Notes: generated by a model not told the origin, from the letters alone. A stretch of DNA of 64,000 nucleotides from Flagellimonas hymeniacidonis (GCF_008040165.1 NZ_VRUR01000002.1:1736001-1800000); one strand, 5' to 3'. Positions 45,764 to 54,794 are shown, counted from the first letter of the stretch. Translations and numbers: made by a program.

Positions 45764-46624
45764 ATGAAGAGAAGAAATTTCATAGCAACCGCTGCCGTTG
45801 GTTCTGCCGGTATGGTAACTACCTCATCTTTAGCACAGAGTCAGCAACACAAGGATTTTGAGTTGAAGAACAATATTAACCATAGTGTATGCCAATGGTG
45901 CTTTAATCATTTACCTCTAGAAGAATTTCTTCAAATATTAAATGGATTAGGGATTAAAGCCATTGATCTTATCGGTCCCAAAGATTGGCCGCTTTTAAAA
46001 AAATATGATATTTATTGCTCCATGTGCAATGGCGCGGAAATTAGTTTGACAGAGGGATGGAACGACCCCAAATATCATGAAGAGCTTATTCAAAATTATA
46101 CAACTATTATTCCCCAAGTAGCAGAAGCTGGTTACACCAATCTTATCTGCTTTAGTGGAAACAGAAGAGGAATTAACGACTATGTTGGGCTTCAAAATTG
46201 TGTTGATGGGCTTTCCAAAATAATGCCCTTGGCCGAGAAGCACGGCGTTGTTATTCAAATGGAACTTTTTAATCAGGTAAACCATCCAGACTATATGTGT
46301 GACAGTTCAATTTGGGGGGTCGAGCTCTGTAAACATTTGGGTAGTGACAATTTTAAACTATTATATGATATCTACCATATGCAAATTCAAGAGGGAGATA
46401 TTATTCGAAGTATTCAAAACTACCATCCCTATTTTGGGCATTACCATACAGCAGGTGTGCCGGGTAGACATGAAATTGATGAAACCCAAGAATTGTATTA
46501 TCCAGCCATTATGAATGCTATTTTAGATACTGGGTTTAAAGGCTATGTCGCCCAAGAGTTTATTACCACTTGGGATGATAAGATTGCAGCACTCAAAGAT
46601 GCTTTTTTACGATGTGATGTGTAA
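45764..46624 (+). CDS. Exported hydroxypyruvate-isomerase-like TIM barrel (Tat signal)
   Basis: The 286-residue protein starts MKRRNFIATAAVG, a twin-arginine signal, so it is exported folded. The rest is a xylose-isomerase-like TIM barrel resembling hydroxypyruvate isomerase. It has VIQMELFNQVNHPDYMCD (metal Glu), LLYDIYHMQIQEGD, and AQEFITTWDD near the end (second Glu). The Tat signal and lack of other glyoxylate genes make a sugar epimerase or isomerase role in the periplasm likelier. Its last eight bases overlap the next gene. Confidence 0.85.
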   Translation: MKRRNFIATAAVGSAGMVTTSSLAQSQQHKDFELKNNINHSVCQWCFNHLPLEEFLQILNGLGIKAIDLIGPKDWPLLKKYDIYCSMCNGAEISLTEGWNDPKYHEELIQNYTTIIPQVAEAGYTNLICFSGNRRGINDYVGLQNCVDGLSKIMPLAEKHGVVIQMELFNQVNHPDYMCDSSIWGVELCKHLGSDNFKLLYDIYHMQIQEGDIIRSIQNYHPYFGHYHTAGVPGRHEIDETQELYYPAIMNAILDTGFKGYVAQEFITTWDDKIAALKDAFLRCDV

Positions 46625-48203
46625 ACTACAAATAACAGGTGTTTTGAAAAACATAATTCTAATCCTCACATCGGCATTACTTATATCTTCTTGTAACTTA
46701 AATATTTCGAAAAAAGAAAATAAGCTTCCTAAAATTGCCATCGCGGGCATCGCAATAGAATCCAGTACCTTCTCACCCGCATTGAGTCATATAGAAGCTT
46801 TTCACCCAGTAACCGGAGATGTCATCTTTGATTCCTATCCCTTTTTTAATGTGGATTCCATTAATCGAAAACGTGCATATTGGATTCCTACTTTAAGAGG
46901 AAGGTCCCTGCCAGGAGGTATTGTTACAAGAGAAGCTTATGAGACCATGGTAAACAAGACATTGGACATGCTAAAAGAAAACGTTCCCTATGACGGGTTG
47001 TTTTTTGATATTCATGGTGCAATGAGTGTTGTAGGATTGGATGATCCCGAAGGAGATTTCATTAAAAGGATTAGAGAGGTGATTGGCACCAAAACTCTAA
47101 TTTCAACCTCAATGGATCTTCATGGTAATGTTTCACAACTACTGGCAAAACACACAGATTTAATTACCTGCTATCGTATGGCACCACATGAAGATGCCCT
47201 AGAATCTAAAAAAAGAGCTGTAGATAATCTTTTGGATAGAATTGAAAGTGGTAAGGGAAAACCTAAATACAAAGCATGGGTTCCTGTACCAATTTTACTT
47301 CCCGGTGAAAAAACAAGCACTAGAATTGAACCTGGGAAAAGTTTATACGCAAAGGTAGCACCAGTCGCCTCACAAGAAGGAATTGTTGATGCGGCTATAT
47401 GGATAGGTTATGCATGGGCAGATGAACCAAGAAACCATGCAGTCGTCATGGTAACCGGAGATAAAAAAGAAATAGTGATCGATTCCGCAGAAAAATTGGC
47501 CTCCAGTTTTTGGGAAGAGCGCAATAATTTTGAGTTTGTTGCCCCAACTGCTTCTTTAAAAGAAAGTCTTGACATGGCCATTTTGAGTGACAAACATCCA
47601 TTCATTATTAGCGATATGGGTGATAATCCAACAGCTGGAGGAGCTGGTGATGTAACGTGGACACTGCATAGAATAATGGAACGACCAGAATTTCAATCCT
47701 CAAATGGCCCCTCACTTATTTATGCATCCATTCCAGGACCTGAATTTGTAGAAAAAGCTGTTGAGCTTGGAGTTGGGGGAAAGATAGATGCTTTAGCAGG
47801 AGCTGATATTGACGATAGATATGCTCCACCTATTCGTCTTGCAGGAACTATTTCCGCCATTAAGCATGGTGATAAACATGCCGAAACCGAAGTTGTGGTT
47901 AATGTGGGCAGTATTAATGTGATTGTAACCAAAAAACGCAAACCTTATCATAAGGAATCGGATTTCACTCATTTGGGTTTAAATCCTAGAGAAACGGACA
48001 TTGTAGTGGTAAAAATAGGCTATCTGGTTCCAGAATTATACGATATGAGGGCAGATTGGATAATGGCACTCACGCCTGGTGGCGTAGATCAAGATTTAGA
48101 ACGTTTAGAGTACAAAAGAATCCAAAGACCCATGTTTCCTTTTGATAAAGACATGGAAGAACCAGATTTATCGGCAAGGTTAATACCAGCTTCTAATAAA
48201 TAA
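46617..48203 (+). CDS. M81-family metallopeptidase (MlrC/microcystinase-like) lipoprotein
   Basis: ATG 46617 (MCKLQITGVL...) is chosen over 46545, because it gives a signal with lipobox LISSC and overlaps the upstream gene by only eight bases. The 528-residue protein has two metal motifs: FDIHGAM (Asp131, His133) and SMDLHGN (Asp167, His169). YRMAPHEDALES, WIGYAWADEPRNHAVVMVT and ISDMGDNPTAGGAGD follow, as in MlrC. MlrC degrades linearised microcystin in sphingomonads. Homologues are common in bacteria that never see microcystin, so the true substrate is unknown; the partner gene suggests a sugar-linked one. Confidence 0.85.
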   Translation: MCKLQITGVLKNIILILTSALLISSCNLNISKKENKLPKIAIAGIAIESSTFSPALSHIEAFHPVTGDVIFDSYPFFNVDSINRKRAYWIPTLRGRSLPGGIVTREAYETMVNKTLDMLKENVPYDGLFFDIHGAMSVVGLDDPEGDFIKRIREVIGTKTLISTSMDLHGNVSQLLAKHTDLITCYRMAPHEDALESKKRAVDNLLDRIESGKGKPKYKAWVPVPILLPGEKTSTRIEPGKSLYAKVAPVASQEGIVDAAIWIGYAWADEPRNHAVVMVTGDKKEIVIDSAEKLASSFWEERNNFEFVAPTASLKESLDMAILSDKHPFIISDMGDNPTAGGAGDVTWTLHRIMERPEFQSSNGPSLIYASIPGPEFVEKAVELGVGGKIDALAGADIDDRYAPPIRLAGTISAIKHGDKHAETEVVVNVGSINVIVTKKRKPYHKESDFTHLGLNPRETDIVVVKIGYLVPELYDMRADWIMALTPGGVDQDLERLEYKRIQRPMFPFDKDMEEPDLSARLIPASNK

Positions 48204-48212
48204 TAGTAAGCA

Positions 48213-48959
48213 TTACAATCCCGAGAGCCTTTTTAGAAATTCTTCTTTTCTTCTTACCGCAATTTCAACACGACTGCCATCTGTCATCAGTGCATATCCT
48301 CCTTTGCCTTTGATATACTTTTCCACCATTTTAAGATTTACTAGATGGGAATGATGTGTTCTAAAAAAGTGATGGGATTCCAACAACGCTTCAAAGTATT
48401 TTAAAGTTTTGGCTACAGTAGCCTTTGTTTTATTGGTTAAAAAAAGGTGTGTATAGTTAGTATCTGATTGACATCTAACAATTTTATCAATAGAATGGAA
48501 TGAAATACCATCAATTGTTGGGACAGCTATTTTTTTTAATCCGGATTGCTCTTTAAAGTTATGAAGGAGCACTTCTAACCTTTTTGACGTGTCCTTAAGG
48601 CCTGCTTTTTCCTTGATTTTAGCCAATGCCCGCTCAAAGTCATCTTGGGCAACAGGTTTTAACAGGTAATCAATAGCTGAAAACTTAAAGGCATCAACCG
48701 CATATGCATCAAAAGCCGTGGTAAATACAATTTCAAAATCTATGGTTGTCAGTTGTTCCAATAAATCAAATGCGGTTTCCTCATTTAGGTGAACATCTAG
48801 AAAAACAACATCGGGCTTTGTTGTTGGTATGGTTTTAAGTGCCTCATGAACAGTTCTGCACTGAGAAATTATCTGAATATCATCTTCCACAGATTCTATC
48901 AACCTTATGATGTGGTCAATACAGTGTTGTTCATCGTCAACAATAATGGCTTTTAGCAT
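48213..48959 (-). CDS. LytTR-family response regulator
   Basis: The 248-residue protein has a receiver domain (1-120) with phospho-acceptor Asp55 (VFLDVHLN), VDDE at 7-10 and LLKPV. A LytTR DNA-binding domain spans about 140-245, with FFRTHHSHLVNLKMVEKYIKGKGG and SRVEIAVRRKEEFL. It is transcribed after the kinase gene, nine bases apart. LytTR proteins bind pairs of 9-bp direct repeats about 12 bp apart; such a pair lies at 50880-50911, between this operon and the divergent secreted-protein genes. Confidence 0.95.
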   Translation of the reverse strand: MLKAIIVDDEQHCIDHIIRLIESVEDDIQIISQCRTVHEALKTIPTTKPDVVFLDVHLNEETAFDLLEQLTTIDFEIVFTTAFDAYAVDAFKFSAIDYLLKPVAQDDFERALAKIKEKAGLKDTSKRLEVLLHNFKEQSGLKKIAVPTIDGISFHSIDKIVRCQSDTNYTHLFLTNKTKATVAKTLKYFEALLESHHFFRTHHSHLVNLKMVEKYIKGKGGYALMTDGSRVEIAVRRKEEFLKRLSGL

Positions 48960-48968
48960 ACCCTATAA

Positions 48969-50780
48969 TTAAAAACGAAGTTCTAATGGCAATTTTAACT
49001 CCACTCGAAGCCCCTGCTCTTTATCAAACATTTCAATACTTCCCTTGACTTTTTTAAGCTCACTGATGATATCCAACCTATTCTTAGTGATTTTTAGCCC
49101 CATCGAGTTTTTATCCGATTGGACATCCAATGTTTTCCTTCTCCCCACTCCATTATCATCCACAATACAAACCACCATATCCTCTTCTTTTTTTATATGG
49201 ATATCTATTTCGCCAGGATGCTTTCCATTAGCAATGCCATGCCATATGCTGTTTTCAATAAATGGTTGTAACATTAATGGAGGCACTAAGGTATTCTCAG
49301 CATCAATAATTTCATCCACTTTAATGGTGTGACTTAATTTGTTTTGAAGGCGAAGAGACTCAATTTGAATATACAATTCGATTAGTTCCAAATCCTCTTG
49401 AAGGGTAATCCACTTTTTTTCTGAGTTTTCAAGAATTGCCCTCGTAAGTTTGGCAAATTTCAACAGGTAAGTGTTTGCCATTTCCACATCATTTTTAACC
49501 ACATAATCGCTGATAGAGTTCAAGGCATTAAAAATAAAATGGGGATTCATTTGAGAACGAAGTGCCTTTAATTCGGTTTCCGCAACTTTAGTATGGAAAT
49601 CAGCAAGCTTCTTTTGATCCAAAGCATCGCGCCGGCGCTTATAAAGCATATAACCAATCATAGAAGCTAGTAACAATAGGATACCTCCTATAATTGCTAC
49701 ATTTTTAACAAGACGTTGTCTGCTTATTTCCTCATCTGCTTCGACCTGCTGTTTCTCCAACTGAAACTGCATTTCCTTCTTGGTAAGTTCTGCTTTCTTT
49801 TCTTCATTTAGAACACTATCCCTAAGTTGAATATGATTTTTATAGGCGGTAAGTGCTTCTTCCATATTTCCCTGCTGCTCATTCACAGTACTCAACAGTT
49901 CCCAGGAATCTGCCTGCCATTCTACAGCATTAATTTCTTTGGACATCGCCAAACCTTCTTCAGCTTTTGATTTAGCCTCGTCCAAGTTTCCCAAAGCAAG
50001 ATTCACTTTCCCTAGACTATTCAATGCCGAAGCTTCTATATATTTAATTTGGGATTCTTTTGCTAAATCCGCTGCTTGTTGATAATATTCCAAGGACGTG
50101 TTATAGGCTTTTTTATCCTTATACATAATCCCAAGGTTATTAATGATTCCGGCAATGAAATATGGATTCTTCTCCTCTTTTGCCAAGACCAGTGCAGAAT
50201 CTAAATACGCTATTCCCACGTCCTGATTTCCCAAATCACCATACACCAATCCAATATTGGTCAATGCTCTAGCCTCATCTGGTCTTTGCTGAAGTGTTCT
50301 TGCTGTTTTTAAATACAGAAAATAATTCTCCAGTGCTTTCTGATTTTGTTTTAAATCTGCGTGTATGTTCCCGATGTTACCATACAGACTGGCTTCAAGC
50401 ATTTTATGGTCTGATGTCTGCGCAATTTTTAGTCCTTCCTGAAAAGCATCCATGGCATTTAAATTATCTGCCATTACATAATACAGGTTTCCTTTTTGCC
50501 TCCATGCGCTAATGCTCCCCCTTGGCCAATTTAACTGGTTGGAAATTTCTATGGCTTCATCTACATATTTAAAAGCATCTTTTGGATTGGTATGCGTCAT
50601 ATTCCAAGCGGCATTCACCAAATATCCGACTCTAATGGTATCCTTTTGCGTATGTTGGGCTAACTGATTAAGTAGAGAGTCCAATATTTTGGTTTGAGCA
50701 AATGCATTACAGGAAAATAGTAATGCGAAAAATAGAGGTAAGCCTATTTTAAAGGTTTGGTGGGGTTTTGGTTGCTTCAT
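48969..50780 (-). CDS. TPR sensor histidine kinase, LytS type
   Basis: ATG 50780 is preferred (MKQPKPHQ...); a TTG nine bases upstream lies inside the predicted -7 box. It has a signal peptide (FFALLFSCNAFAQ) and then about seven tetratricopeptide repeats (roughly 30-330) outside the membrane. A helix lies near 365-385. The cytoplasmic His-kinase domain has the phospho-acceptor His414 in QMNPHFIFNAL and QPFIENSIWHGI; the G-box is in MGLKITKNRL. The external TPR part may sense a protein or peptide. Partner of the LytTR regulator. Confidence 0.93.
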   Translation of the reverse strand: MKQPKPHQTFKIGLPLFFALLFSCNAFAQTKILDSLLNQLAQHTQKDTIRVGYLVNAAWNMTHTNPKDAFKYVDEAIEISNQLNWPRGSISAWRQKGNLYYVMADNLNAMDAFQEGLKIAQTSDHKMLEASLYGNIGNIHADLKQNQKALENYFLYLKTARTLQQRPDEARALTNIGLVYGDLGNQDVGIAYLDSALVLAKEEKNPYFIAGIINNLGIMYKDKKAYNTSLEYYQQAADLAKESQIKYIEASALNSLGKVNLALGNLDEAKSKAEEGLAMSKEINAVEWQADSWELLSTVNEQQGNMEEALTAYKNHIQLRDSVLNEEKKAELTKKEMQFQLEKQQVEADEEISRQRLVKNVAIIGGILLLLASMIGYMLYKRRRDALDQKKLADFHTKVAETELKALRSQMNPHFIFNALNSISDYVVKNDVEMANTYLLKFAKLTRAILENSEKKWITLQEDLELIELYIQIESLRLQNKLSHTIKVDEIIDAENTLVPPLMLQPFIENSIWHGIANGKHPGEIDIHIKKEEDMVVCIVDDNGVGRRKTLDVQSDKNSMGLKITKNRLDIISELKKVKGSIEMFDKEQGLRVELKLPLELRF

Positions 50781-50786
50781 ACATTT

Positions 50787-50794
50787 CAAATGTA
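50787..50794 (-). promoter_or_regulatory. -7 promoter box of the kinase-regulator operon
   Basis: On the minus strand TACATTTG is an exact TAnnTTTG match, seven bases before ATG 50780, giving an almost leaderless mRNA. A TTG lies 15 bases farther upstream, shorter than the usual spacing. Confidence 0.45.
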
Positions 50795-50879
50795 ATGGAT
50801 TTCCATTTTCAAAAACATACTCTTTTCAGAAATAGCAGCTATTTCAAAATAAATCAAGAAAAAGGATGCCTACGTCTTT

Positions 50880-50911
50880 CACAGTTATCATCAATTACAC
50901 CACAGTTAACA
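50880..50911. promoter_or_regulatory. Paired direct repeats, candidate LytTR regulator binding site
   Basis: CACAGTTATCA (50880-50890) and CACAGTTAACA (50901-50911) are identical in 10 of 11 bases and start exactly 21 bp apart, two helical turns. Known LytTR sites are 9-bp repeats with a GTT core and a 12-bp gap; ACAGTTATC and ACAGTTAAC are separated by exactly 12 bp. An inverted AACTGT lies at 50952-50957. Downstream, TAAATTTC (50964-50971) is one mismatch from the -7 box of the 51000 gene, with no clear -33 element, as expected for an activated promoter. No binding has been shown. Confidence 0.6.
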
Positions 50912-50999
50912 CTAAAGCATTCACATATAATAAATACCGATGGCAAATAGCAACTGTAACGCTTAAATTTCATGTTTTCATTTATTAAAACATGGCACT

Positions 51000-51521
51000 A
51001 TGGGCATTACAAAGAAAATTATACTTGGCATCTGCTTATTCTCTCTTAACCAAATTATCTGTCAAGGGAAAAAAAAGGACGACAACCAAGTAAAGGAAGT
51101 TTCAAAAGTGGATAAAACCACAGAAGAGATAAAAGAAACTACAGAGAATACCAACGATGCCATTAACAGCACGGTAAAAAATTCAAAGGAAACACTTAAG
51201 ACGATAGGCTCCATTTTTAGTTCTGGAAAAAAGAACAAAACAAAAACCAAAGGAACTGTTGTAGTTGATATTCAACAAATTACTTACAACGATCAGCGAT
51301 TGGGCAAATTATATAGTTATCTTACAGATGCCAAAGGCGTTAAAAAAGCGTCACGAAGTTTTACCGATGGAAATGCATCCATAACCATAACTTTTAAGGA
51401 AAGTGCTGACCATTTATGGCAAGCTGTACCTATTGAAATTCAGAGTATGTTTAAAATGGTTGAAATGAGCGAAAACCGAATGCTTTTACAATTGGCGCAA
51501 AACAAAGTTGACGGAAAGTAA
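51000..51521 (+). CDS. Small secreted protein of the LytTR-linked locus
   Basis: The 173-residue protein has a signal peptide (MGITKKIILGICLFSLNQIICQ). A Lys/Glu/Thr-rich, likely coiled-coil stretch follows (about 25-80), then a small domain from about 85 (GTVVVDIQQITYNDQRLGKLYSYL...). No family is recognised. It is the first gene after the candidate regulatory repeats. The three paralogous genes follow on the same strand, 62 bases away from the preferred start of the first. Confidence 0.65.
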   Translation: MGITKKIILGICLFSLNQIICQGKKKDDNQVKEVSKVDKTTEEIKETTENTNDAINSTVKNSKETLKTIGSIFSSGKKNKTKTKGTVVVDIQQITYNDQRLGKLYSYLTDAKGVKKASRSFTDGNASITITFKESADHLWQAVPIEIQSMFKMVEMSENRMLLQLAQNKVDGK

Positions 51522-51583
51522 TGCTTGCAACGCTATACATTTTACTGAATAAGCTACAATACCTAAACGAAACAGTAAGTACC

Positions 51584-52666
51584 ATGAAAATCACCAACCT
51601 CAATCTATTGCATTGGGCTTTTATACTTCTATTGTCCATGCCCACTTTAGCAGTTGCCCAATCCGAGGAAGAACTAAAAGCAACAGCCGAAAAGGCATAT
51701 GAAAACATCATTTCGTTTGCTCCGACATCCAAAAAATTCTTGACCATCCATTTGCAAACCAACAATGGTTTGTTGCGCTTTGGCGAACCAGATAACTATT
51801 TTACTTTACCAGATGGCAGCTACGTAAACCATAAATCGCAAGCGGTATACCAAGAGGCTGATAAAAAATCTTGGCAAGTAGGGCTGGGCCAAAGAGCATA
51901 TTATGAGCTTTTACGGTTTAAATACATGTCAGACATTTATAAGGACATCGACAAGGAGTTGTTTACAAAATACTCCAGTAGTATGTACAAGGAAGATAAG
52001 AATTCTTGGATGGCGCAGACCAATTTATTAAAACTGGCCAATGCGGTCACCCATGTCACCGAGATGCCTCGTTTTTTTTGCAATCCTAAGGAAAAATGCC
52101 ACTATGATGTTACTGGAGAGAAGTACTACCATAGAAATGTTGGAGATGTTATGCCGTGGGGAGGTAGGGGTGCCAGTGAGTTTAAGCAATTAGGCGCTTA
52201 CACGGCTTACGTAAATGAAAATCTTTCTGCTTTACAGCAATGGAAAAATGATTTTTTTCAAAATGATACAGAGGAAGGTTATTTGGTGGTAAAAGCATAT
52301 ATAAGGAACTACGATTTTTCAAACAAAGGATATTGGTTATCACCCAGAACCAATTTGGTCACTGGAAAAATATTCAAGCGTATGGAACTACAACCCCAAA
52401 ATTCCAACGAGCGAAAGTTTGTTTCTCCAAGAGGTATCAACATTTTATATGAAATGTCTCCTGAGAAAGCCGAAAAGTTTTCCGAAGAGGTTAAACAACT
52501 ATATATGGTGTTTAAAATTGAAATCACAATAAAAGGAATGGAAGCCAATTATGAATATGTAGATGCCGATTATGCATTTAAAAGCCCCATCATAGCGCTT
52601 TACACCGACGATAGCCTTACCAAAAAGGTTGGCGAAATATCCATGGAAACCATGACCACAAAATAA
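51584..52666 (+). CDS. Secreted protein, paralogue 1 of an unrecognised family
   Basis: ATG 51584 is chosen because it begins a signal peptide (MKITNLNLLHWAFILLLSMPTLAVAQ); the frame is open back to 51521. The 360-residue protein shares a layout with the next two genes. It has LQTNNGLLRFG at 57-67, a cysteine pair FFCNPKEKC, a AYVNENLSALQQW segment, FSNKGYW, and a C-terminal LTKKVGEISME. I recognise no domain, metal motif or enzyme signature. The 8-base gap to the next gene implies an operon. Paired cysteines and export suggest a disulfide-stabilised extracytoplasmic protein. Confidence 0.7.
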   Translation: MKITNLNLLHWAFILLLSMPTLAVAQSEEELKATAEKAYENIISFAPTSKKFLTIHLQTNNGLLRFGEPDNYFTLPDGSYVNHKSQAVYQEADKKSWQVGLGQRAYYELLRFKYMSDIYKDIDKELFTKYSSSMYKEDKNSWMAQTNLLKLANAVTHVTEMPRFFCNPKEKCHYDVTGEKYYHRNVGDVMPWGGRGASEFKQLGAYTAYVNENLSALQQWKNDFFQNDTEEGYLVVKAYIRNYDFSNKGYWLSPRTNLVTGKIFKRMELQPQNSNERKFVSPRGINILYEMSPEKAEKFSEEVKQLYMVFKIEITIKGMEANYEYVDADYAFKSPIIALYTDDSLTKKVGEISMETMTTK

Positions 52667-52674
52667 CTTCCTAA

Positions 52675-53658
52675 ATGCAAAAAATACATCAATCTTTTAC
52701 TATCATATTGGCCGCTATGCTGCTTCTGAGTTCTTGGTGGTCATTTGCCCAGGAATCCAAAGAAGACTTGATTACCTATGCTGCTCCCAACAGCAAATTT
52801 GTGGACATCAACATACAATCCCATAAGGGTCTTCCTAGGTTTGGGGACCTCTATTTTGTACGTGGGGTGACCCCACCGACTAATCCGCAAGCCTATAATC
52901 AACTTTTGAAAATGAAATACTTGGTCGATGCGTATAACGATATGAATAAAGAGATGCTAACGGACTATGATCAAAGTAGGTCTGGCGACAAAAAATTGGA
53001 GAACTCTTTTATGACTCAGTCTCAATTATTGCTGCTGGCCAGTAAAATTTGCACCGAAAATGAGCTTAAAAAATACTTCTGCCCTGAAAAATCTTCCAAA
53101 CCTTGCACTTTTATAAATACATATGGGCAAAGAAGCAATATAGGTCATTGGGGTGGTGATAGAGGGAACAAATTTGCTCAAATTAGAAGCTACAAAGCTT
53201 TTATCAAAGAAAACCTCTCAGATCTACAAAACTGGAGCACTACCCTATTTAAAAATGATATGGAATTGGCCTATATGGTAAGTCGCACATTTGTCGCCGA
53301 CGCCTATGATTTTCAACATAAGGGCTATTGGATAAAAGGGAATGTGGGAGGCCCATCGCCATTAATTAGTAACATCCGCTTTGCGCCTTATGGGCAAGAT
53401 CAGCAAAACATGGGTCGAGTAAAATTTCTATTGCCTATTACCCCAGAAAAAGCCAAAAGTTTACGGTTCCAGCAAAGGTCTCCAATATTTATTGTAGCCA
53501 AAGTAAAAATCTATCCAGATAAAGAAATTAGCTCACCTGGTAATAGCACCCCTTTTGCGTATGAATTGGAAAACACTACCCTTGAAGTGTATAAAGACAA
53601 TGCGTTAACCGAAAAAATTGGTGAAATTTCTATTGAAAATGCCACTACAAAATATTGA
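52675..53658 (+). CDS. Secreted protein, paralogue 2 of an unrecognised family
   Basis: The 327-residue protein has a signal peptide (ending WWSFAQ), IQSHKGLPRFG at 47-57 and a cysteine pair in YFCPEKSSKPC. It then has IKENLSDLQNW, FQHKGYW and a C-terminal LTEKIGEISIEN. It shares layout and short motifs with the flanking genes but is clearly diverged and slightly shorter. The gene starts 8 bases after paralogue 1 and ends 19 bases before the preferred start of paralogue 3. I do not recognise the family. Confidence 0.7.
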   Translation: MQKIHQSFTIILAAMLLLSSWWSFAQESKEDLITYAAPNSKFVDINIQSHKGLPRFGDLYFVRGVTPPTNPQAYNQLLKMKYLVDAYNDMNKEMLTDYDQSRSGDKKLENSFMTQSQLLLLASKICTENELKKYFCPEKSSKPCTFINTYGQRSNIGHWGGDRGNKFAQIRSYKAFIKENLSDLQNWSTTLFKNDMELAYMVSRTFVADAYDFQHKGYWIKGNVGGPSPLISNIRFAPYGQDQQNMGRVKFLLPITPEKAKSLRFQQRSPIFIVAKVKIYPDKEISSPGNSTPFAYELENTTLEVYKDNALTEKIGEISIENATTKY

Positions 53659-53677
53659 TAACCGCTTTAACCGTATC

Positions 53678-54778
53678 ATGAGAACAAGATCCCAAAAGAA
53701 CATTCAGACAGCATTAATGCTATTAGCACTAGGAGTTTTTTCCAATATCCTCTTTTCACAAACGGCCAATGAATCGGTTGATATGAGCGATATTACCACC
53801 ATAACATCTCCATCACCTAAATTCAAGCATATTTATCTGCAATCCCATAAAGGCTTACCTCGGTTTGGTGCGCAAAACATGTATCACAAATTGAATGAGC
53901 GAGGGGGTGTTATAGGAATAGACAGAGTGAAAAATGACCTTGTTAAGCAGAGCTATCAGAATTACTTTAATCTGCTATTCATGAAATTCTTATCCACGGA
54001 ATATGATGATATCGACCGTGAATACTTGACCGAAGTAACTTATGAAAACAGAGATAATAAAAAAGACATTAATTCCAAAGTGGTTCAAGCAAACCTCCAT
54101 GCGTTGGCACTTGGGTTAGGTTCCAAAAGTCAAGTCACACAGTATTTTTGTGACCAAGAAGATGGTAATTGTAGGTTTAAAAGAAATTGGAGTGGTACAC
54201 GCGATGATTTCGAAATTCAAGAAAAATATGCTGCTTATGTAAAAGAGAATCTGGATGATTTAAGAGCTTGGAGCAAAACGCTGTTTAAAGACAATAGGCT
54301 AAATGCCTATTGGGTACACAAATATGAGTTCAATCCATATGGCAATCCAGTATTACAGTACGATTTTGAGAAAAATGGCTATTGGGTTGATGTTTACCCT
54401 AGCGGAAGGAACCATCATCAAAAGGGATTTCAATACCATGGTGATGAGGCCTTTTTCTTTGAATTCCTTCCTGAAACCGCCTATGGAAATAACCATTTGA
54501 ATATCATGAATGATGGTAACAACTTTTGGCCCAAGATGCTCTTAAAACTCTCTCCTTCTGATGCCGAAGCACTTGTTGACCGAAAGACAAGAAATTTGTA
54601 TGCTACTTTTCATGTAAATATCATTTTTAAAGAAGTGAATAATTCCCATGCTGGTTTGCCTCAATTAACGTATACTTTTCACCTGACAGACCCAATCATA
54701 ACCTTTTATGAGGATGTTGAATTAACCCAAAAATTAGCAGAAATTTCTTTGGAGCAACCTATTTATAAGGAGAATTAA
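53678..54778 (+). CDS. Secreted protein, paralogue 3 of an unrecognised family
   Basis: ATG 53678 (MRTRSQKNIQTALMLLALGV) gives a normal signal peptide; the frame is open back to 53618. The 366-residue protein carries LQSHKGLPRFG at 54-64, the cysteine pair in YFCDQEDGNC, VKENLDDLRAW, FEKNGYW and a C-terminal LTQKLAEISLEQ. A central insert relative to paralogue 2 (about residues 240-300) accounts for the extra length. It ends the operon and is convergent with the DUF922-type gene. Confidence 0.7.
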   Translation: MRTRSQKNIQTALMLLALGVFSNILFSQTANESVDMSDITTITSPSPKFKHIYLQSHKGLPRFGAQNMYHKLNERGGVIGIDRVKNDLVKQSYQNYFNLLFMKFLSTEYDDIDREYLTEVTYENRDNKKDINSKVVQANLHALALGLGSKSQVTQYFCDQEDGNCRFKRNWSGTRDDFEIQEKYAAYVKENLDDLRAWSKTLFKDNRLNAYWVHKYEFNPYGNPVLQYDFEKNGYWVDVYPSGRNHHQKGFQYHGDEAFFFEFLPETAYGNNHLNIMNDGNNFWPKMLLKLSPSDAEALVDRKTRNLYATFHVNIIFKEVNNSHAGLPQLTYTFHLTDPIITFYEDVELTQKLAEISLEQPIYKEN

Positions 54779-54794
54779 TAGATTTTGGAGCGGC

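Noticed and set aside
46617..48203. Microcystin degradation function
   Set aside because: The other mlr genes are absent and M81 homologues occur widely, so only the family is assigned.
50768..50950. Open frame of 60 codons between the kinase and the 51000 gene
   Set aside because: It crosses the kinase promoter and start and the direct repeats, and its translation shows no coding character.
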